Source: Elusimicrobiota bacterium
GTDB taxonomy: Bacteria; Elusimicrobiota; Elusimicrobia; UBA1565; UBA9628
DNA: 56,484 bases
Direction: 5' to 3'
Assembly (NCBI GenBank): GCA_023249645.1
Contig: JAHFCF010000012.1
Coordinates: forward strand, 20,543-77,026
Part shown: positions 56,301 through 56,484 of the stretch, one piece after another
How positions within the stretch are numbered: the first letter of the stretch is position 1
Layout of the letters: every line of letters starts with the position of its first letter
Position numbers and translations under genes: made by a program
The notes under the pieces: generated by a model
Database searches by the model: none
What the model was told of the DNA's origin: nothing
Seen by the model: only the letters and a program-made list of their open reading frames with translations

Positions 56301-56484
56301 CTCACAGCCTCGCCCTCGGGCCTGTGGCCCAACAACACCTACTACTTCCGCGTCCAAGCCTATAACTCGGCCAATGTCACGGACTACTCCTGGTTCCAGC
56401 TGGGCTCCACCTGGACCTTGGCCATGCCGGTCACCACCAACACCATCTCGGCCGTCTACGCCTCCAGCATCTCCGCCAATTGGG
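44211..56484 (+). CDS. Giant exported protein with eight kelch-propeller/FN3 modules (3'-partial)
   Basis: At least 4,091 codons without a stop, continuing beyond the window. In-frame starts are ATG 44190, ATG 44211 and TTG 44373 (the previous stop is at 44172); none has a good ribosome-binding site. The hydrophobic core LLLLAGAAGA followed by TTTQS looks like a signal peptide end, directly preceded by residues from a REP-A repeat, so the native start may have been displaced. The body is eight modules: a strand-rich part (SITASGYxATPxF...GVNVSSGPTY), six kelch blades of about 45-48 residues (NEEYDPxxNxWNTRAxMPTxR...GGKxYxxGG), the closing half-domain 'TLYSF', and one or two FN3 domains (TYYFRVQAYNSANVTDYSW). 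It is a likely surface adhesin or glycan-binding fibre. Confidence 0.85.
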   Translation, partial: MADSPGSCGDENRRSLCFIGFLLSGAARGFSSFFSRAINIVKGFAQKSRPDPIILLLLAGAAGATTTQSPTDVRFDDISTFSITASGYVATPNFTNLSVAGVGVNVSSGPTYQYNNWRSGQGDVWTTRLAMPTARACEGAASLGGKVYVIGGTPNGGGSFNSQNEEYDPAANVWNTRAAMPTARYSPGTAALAGKIYAAGGQNASNRTNNEEYDPVTNTWNTRAPLNTARYGHAAAAVNGKLYAVGGYGTTYYNSNEEYNPATNAWTTRAPMYSPRYFVSGAAANGKVYAIGGNNSGGTTNLNEEYDPVGNVWTTKAQMPTKRYSPAVASLGTKIYAVGGDDGGAKSATNINEEFDPAANAWATRAAMFTYRRQPAAAEINGKIFLVGGTNGAASSNNEEYDPGVASTFTALAPNTLYSFKAQSKNSDASLNTATSVISTYTLACTTTSAGALTTAVTNNSVTVQWASGTAAGGFNSSGAHFIVQASSSSAFATVTASTTSYNDTSAAVPNLTGQTTYYFRVQAYNSANVTDYSWFVLGSTLTLITQAPTSVYFDEITNYSITASGYAATPAFSSMTLGSTGVNVSTGPTYNYFNWRNGDKWNTRAPMLSLRSYALAAAAVGGKLYAVGGSADATNGSNLNEEYDPAANVWNTRAAMPTIRQQLAAAALGGKLYAEGGTPDGSASRNQNEEYDPVANTWNTRAPMPTARRWVTAAAQNGKVYVVGGYTAGNVNMNEEYDPAVNTWNTRLQMPTARYGLAAAAAVGKVYAAGGCNNNQNEEYDPVGNVWSTRAVLPTTRCVVTAAAAGGKVYVLGGNTPNNQNEEYDPTANTWTTRAQMSTARGQPAAAALNGKVYVVGGRDGASTYYNYNQEYDPGVASTFTALSPNTLYSFKSKAREADGITYTSETAVISTYTLACTTTSAGALTTAVTNNSVTVNWASGTSAGGYNGSGAHFIVQASSVSTFATITASTTSYNDTSATVSSLAGQSTYYFRVQAYNSANVTDYSWFVMGSTWTAIETPTSIYFDEITTFSITASGYAATPAFSSMSYGSSGVNVSSGPTYQYNNWRSGAGNVWYTRQAATNVHRSNVNTTMGGKVYIIAGANAGSYILNCDVYDPVTNAFAAIAAAYGSHYGSIAGVIAGKIYIGGGENSTTQFESYSPLTNSWTTLATMPTARSGGLSGGAANGKYYLIGGNINEEYDPATNTWNTRAPPPVSLSVPGSAVWSNRIYSFGGGSYVNTNYEYDPTVNTWYTLAPMPTPRNNMYTATVGGKIFVIGGANGTNGITTNEEYDPSQNTWTTRAAKVTPTTQIYGSGAAYGRIFLINGITPTNTNGITINEEYDPGVTSTFTVSGALSPNTLYSFQAVARNFLGSQTSAVSASTYTLAFTTTSAGALATAISSGSITVNWSSGTAAGGYNGSGAYFLVQASSMSSFNPILTSTTSYNAASAVVSGLTSLTTYYFRVQAYNSANVTDYSWFNLGSTITWATEDPTSIYFDEITTFSITASGYAATPGFTGLSSGSSGVDVSSGPTYNYFNWRNGDKWNNRAQMPSKRDYLAAAAVGGKVYVVGGTNGSNLNKNEEYDPVANAWNTRAPMPSDRGYLGATALGGKVYALGGFSGASTYYNTNEEYDPAANTWNTRTAMPIRQGYEAVAAIGGKIYSIGGITQGGGYVNTNQEYDPATNAWNTRAPMPTARRSPGAAVVFNKVYIVGGMNGNILNINEEYDPVGNAWNTRKVLPSYRYTPGAATVGGKIYIMAGTTNGSAVTNINEEYDPTVNTWTTRAPISTSRLALSAAAVNGKIYVPGGASASATTYYNVNEEYDPGVASTFTVSGAFSPNTLYSFKAKARQSDGATYTQETAVISTYTLAAATATLNGAQFASISTTTLTVNWSSGTPNGTLFNGSGAYYIVHASSYTDFHSTASAITTAADTLSASPSGLWPNNTYYFRVQAYNSANVTDYSWFQLGSTWTLAMPVTTNTVTVNISSISANWAALALQPSSSSAEGYILIASTASDFSGTLYSSSTTNIALTTLTVSGLPGNSTYYLAVGALNWGSVANYVTLGSTYFTIETPTSIYFDEITTFSITASGYVATPGFTNLSAGSSGVNVSSGPTYQYNNWRNGDQWNTRAQRPSAGDGPGTAAVGGKLYAIGFNFGNANEEYDPAANAWNTRAVMPTARYFLVTAVGGNKVYALGGYSNTGGYLNANEEYDPSANTWNTRAQVPSTRAYIRGAAVGGKVYAVGGSNAAGYFNANEEYDPGTNTWNTRAPMPTQRYAMLVAAVNNKIYAMAGGSAGYLNNNEEYDPVGNTWNTRAPVPTPRYLLTGAVIGGKVYAIGGEYSGYRNTNEEYDPTANTWTTRTPMPTPRDYLAAGAAVVNGKLYIVGGYNGSMLNVNEEYDPGVASTFTVSGALLPNTLYSFQAVARDFSGSQTAVVSASTYTLAFTTTSAGALTTAVGANSVTVQWSSGTAAGGFNGAGAHFTVQASSVSTFATITASTTSYDDTSAAVSDLTEQTTYYFRVQAYNAANVTDYSWFVLGSTLTLITQAPTSVYFDEITTFSITASGYVATPGFTGLKTGSAGVNVSTGPTYQYNNWRNGDKWNTRAPMPSKRELPGAATVGGKLYVVGGTPDGGGAFLNFNEEYDPAANAWNTRAPMPTTRYGPATASLGGKIYAIGGDTGSQINLNQEYDPTSNTWNTRAPMPTARHYAAAAAVLGKVYIFAGQNINVNQEYDPSANTWNTRKQVPTARSLPAAAAYGGKAYVMGGYVWAAGASNNINEEYDPAANAWNTRARIPTPRNSLAAAAVGGKIYALGGNDNGSNAALNLNEEYDPTANTWATRAVTLTLRDEQVAVAVMGKIYVVGGYYAGGATRLNVNEEYDPGVASTFTALSPNTLYSFQSEAREADGITYTAATAVISTYTLAYASTSASDLATAVTTYSVTVQWSSGTAAGGYNGSGASFIVQASSSSTFATITASTTSYNDTSATVSNLSGQSTYYFRVQAYNSANVTDYSWFVLGSTWTAIETPTSVYFDEITTFSITASGYAATPAFSSMTVGQSGVNVSTGPTYNTFNWRNGDVWNTRAQMPSKRDYLAAAAVGGKIYAMGGWNGTTYYNFNEEYDPTANAWNTRAKMPTQRDYLAAAALGGKIYALGGYNGSTYYNINEEYDPATNAWNTRAQMPSKRANLTAAAMGGKLYAMGGWNGTTNYNFNEEYDPAANAWNTRAQMPTQRRDLATAAVGSKIYAVGGYNGSTYFNINEEYDPAANAWATRAKMPTQRTAPAAAAVGGKVYAMGGYNASYLTNNQEYDPAANTWTTRTPMSTPRSYLPAVAVYGKVYAVGGFNGSTYFNVNEEYDPGVASTFTTGGFSPNTLYSFQAVARNLMASQTSAVSASTYTLAYASSTASGTAAFSNVSITSVTVNWSSGTAAGGYNASGASFIVQASTMSNFIPTTTSTTSYNDTSATLTSLTTATVYYFRVQAYNTANVTDYSWYGVGSTTQTAGTPTSVSVAAVYTGSITVSYGTTGATSYVVQAATSSNFTTVFASAGVTDASLTPTGLSTNTLYYLRAGALWGTTTIYAATLSTYTAIETPASIYYDEISTWSITASGYAATPGFTGLSSGSSGVNVSSGPTYNYYNWRRGDVWNTRAKMPTQRAAPAAAAVGGKVYVMGGNAAAYFNTNEEYDPAANAWNTRAQMPTPRSLQAAAAVGGKVYAMGGWNGSTIYNMNEEYDPAANAWNTRAQMPTNRNYLVAATVNGKAFVVGGHNGSTYCNINEEYDPAANTWNTRAQMPTQRRASAAAAVGGKVYVLGGTVGGSTCYNANEEYDPVGNAWNTRAQMPTPRFYLAAAPVGGKVFVVGGVSSNEATYLNANEEYDPIANTWNTRTKMPTQRDYLAAAAVNGKVYVVGGYAGALIYNMNEEYDPGVASTFTVSQALSPNTLYSFAAMAQNAGGMQTAAYYSSTYTLAAATATLNGSQFAALTSSTSVTVNWSSGTPSGTLYNGSGATYIVHASSYSNYNSTAATVQTAVDTLTASPSGLWPNNTYYFRVQAYNSANVTDYSWFQLGSTWTLAMPVTTNTISAVYASSISANW
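44583..45419 (+). repeat. Kelch propeller 1 (six blades)
   Basis: Six blades from 'WTTRLAMPTAR' to the last NNEEYDP. Blade 3 ends NEEYNP and blade 5 NEEFDP. It is followed by GVASTFTALAPNTLYSF and one FN3 domain (to about 45,840). Confidence 0.8.
46014..46835 (+). repeat. Kelch propeller 2 (six blades)
   Basis: Starts WNTRAPMLSLR, ends NQEYDP before GVASTFTALSPNTLYSF. One FN3 domain follows. Blades are close to the consensus; loops between GG and the next NEEYDP vary most. Confidence 0.8.
47436..48242 (+). repeat. Kelch propeller 3, the most divergent
   Basis: Six blades, but the first two close with CDVYDP and FESYSP instead of NEEYDP, and blade 4 with NYEYDP. It is shorter than its sisters and the least homogenised copy. 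One FN3 domain follows. Confidence 0.75.
48843..49685 (+). repeat. Kelch propeller 4 (six blades), followed by two FN3 domains
   Basis: Starts WNNRAQMPSKR. After the closing half-domain come an FN3 of a second subtype ('ATLNGAQF...SGLWPNNTYYFRVQ', to about 50,130) and a third subtype ('GYILIASTASDFSGT...NSTYYLAVGALNWG', about 50,140-50,430). Confidence 0.8.
50589..51410 (+). repeat. Kelch propeller 5 (six blades)
   Basis: Starts WNTRAQRPSAG; all six blades close with NEEYDP. One FN3 domain follows. Confidence 0.8.
52011..52853 (+). repeat. Kelch propeller 6 (six blades)
   Basis: Starts WNTRAPMPSKR; closings NEEYDP or NQEYDP. One FN3 domain follows (to about 53,280). Confidence 0.8.
53448..54278 (+). 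repeat. Kelch propeller 7, the most regular, followed by two FN3 domains
   Basis: Blades 1-4 are nearly identical at DNA level (MPTQRxxLAAAAxGGKxYAMGGxNG), suggesting recent duplication or conversion. The second FN3 after it ('SYVVQAATSSNFTTVFASAG', about 54,710-54,965) is a distinct subtype. Confidence 0.8.
55140..55979 (+). repeat. Kelch propeller 8 (six blades), then FN3 to the window edge
   Basis: Starts WNTRAKMPTQR, closes with NEEYDP before GVASTFTVSQALSPNTLYSF. The following FN3 is the subtype seen after propeller 4, and the sequence after it (AMPVTTNT...SISANW) also repeats the module-4 order up to the window end. Confidence 0.8.

Noticed and set aside
44583-56484. CRISPR array or tandem non-coding repeats in the last 12 kb
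   Set aside because: The periodicity of about 140 bp is that of protein blades; the reading frame is maintained and there are no short constant repeats with variable spacers.

Overview
This is 56.5 kb of high-GC bacterial DNA from a Gram-negative-type cell: it has an ExbB-ExbD-TonB-type set, an outer-membrane-like protein with a POTRA-like segment and lipoprotein or periplasmic components. The mix of many TPR proteins, a polytopic protein with a long Ala/Pro-rich N-terminal region, and an enormous kelch/FN3 surface protein suggests Elusimicrobiota. That placement is an inference and should be tested with IleS and GroEL phylogenies.

Layout. 0-2.3 kb: phospholipid genes pgsA-pgpA and an outer-membrane-like protein in one overlapping operon. 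2.3-5.1 kb: an AT-rich spacer with a 26-bp palindrome, then a leftward pair (membrane-anchored protein; methyltransferase-GT2 fusion). 5.1-10.4 kb: a methyltransferase, an exbB-exbD-tonB-like operon, a leftward polytopic protein and a stand-alone receiver protein. 10.4-16.1 kb: tRNA-Ile(GAU) directly joined to ileS, tRNA-Ser(GCU), a DinG-type helicase and a small divergent gene. 16.1-19.5 kb: leftward radical-SAM, GT39-like and GT2 genes. 19.5-31 kb: a 933-aa TPR protein, metF, lhgO, a TatT-DctP-DctQ-DctM TRAP transporter, a LOG-family gene, another TPR protein and a coiled-coil protein. 31-35.7 kb: groES-groEL with a CIRCE-like site, yggS-yggU and mtnA. 35.7-42.3 kb: cutA, maf, a histidine kinase, a membrane protein, a pteridine-reductase-like SDR and queD, interleaved with two RAYT (Y1 HUH) transposase genes. 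42.3-44.2 kb: an AAA/DUF4143 ATPase and a vapC remnant. 44.2 kb to the end: one giant open frame, at least 4,091 codons, running off the window.

Three themes stand out. First, each RAYT gene has its own palindromic terminal repeat family (called REP-A and REP-B here; a third, REP-C, has no transposase in view). Copies sit exactly at gene ends, where they supply the stop codon, C-terminal tail, start codon or N-terminus of about a dozen proteins. Second, a TATAAT-like box lies only 5-11 nt before the start codon of about ten genes, which predicts widespread leaderless mRNAs. In the same vein, ileS starts 4 nt after the encoded CCA of tRNA-Ile. Third, the giant protein consists of eight copies of a module in which a six-blade kelch propeller appears to be inserted inside a fibronectin-III-like domain.

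All calls are from reading sequence; no database search was possible. Coordinates of repeats were counted by hand from the given lines.
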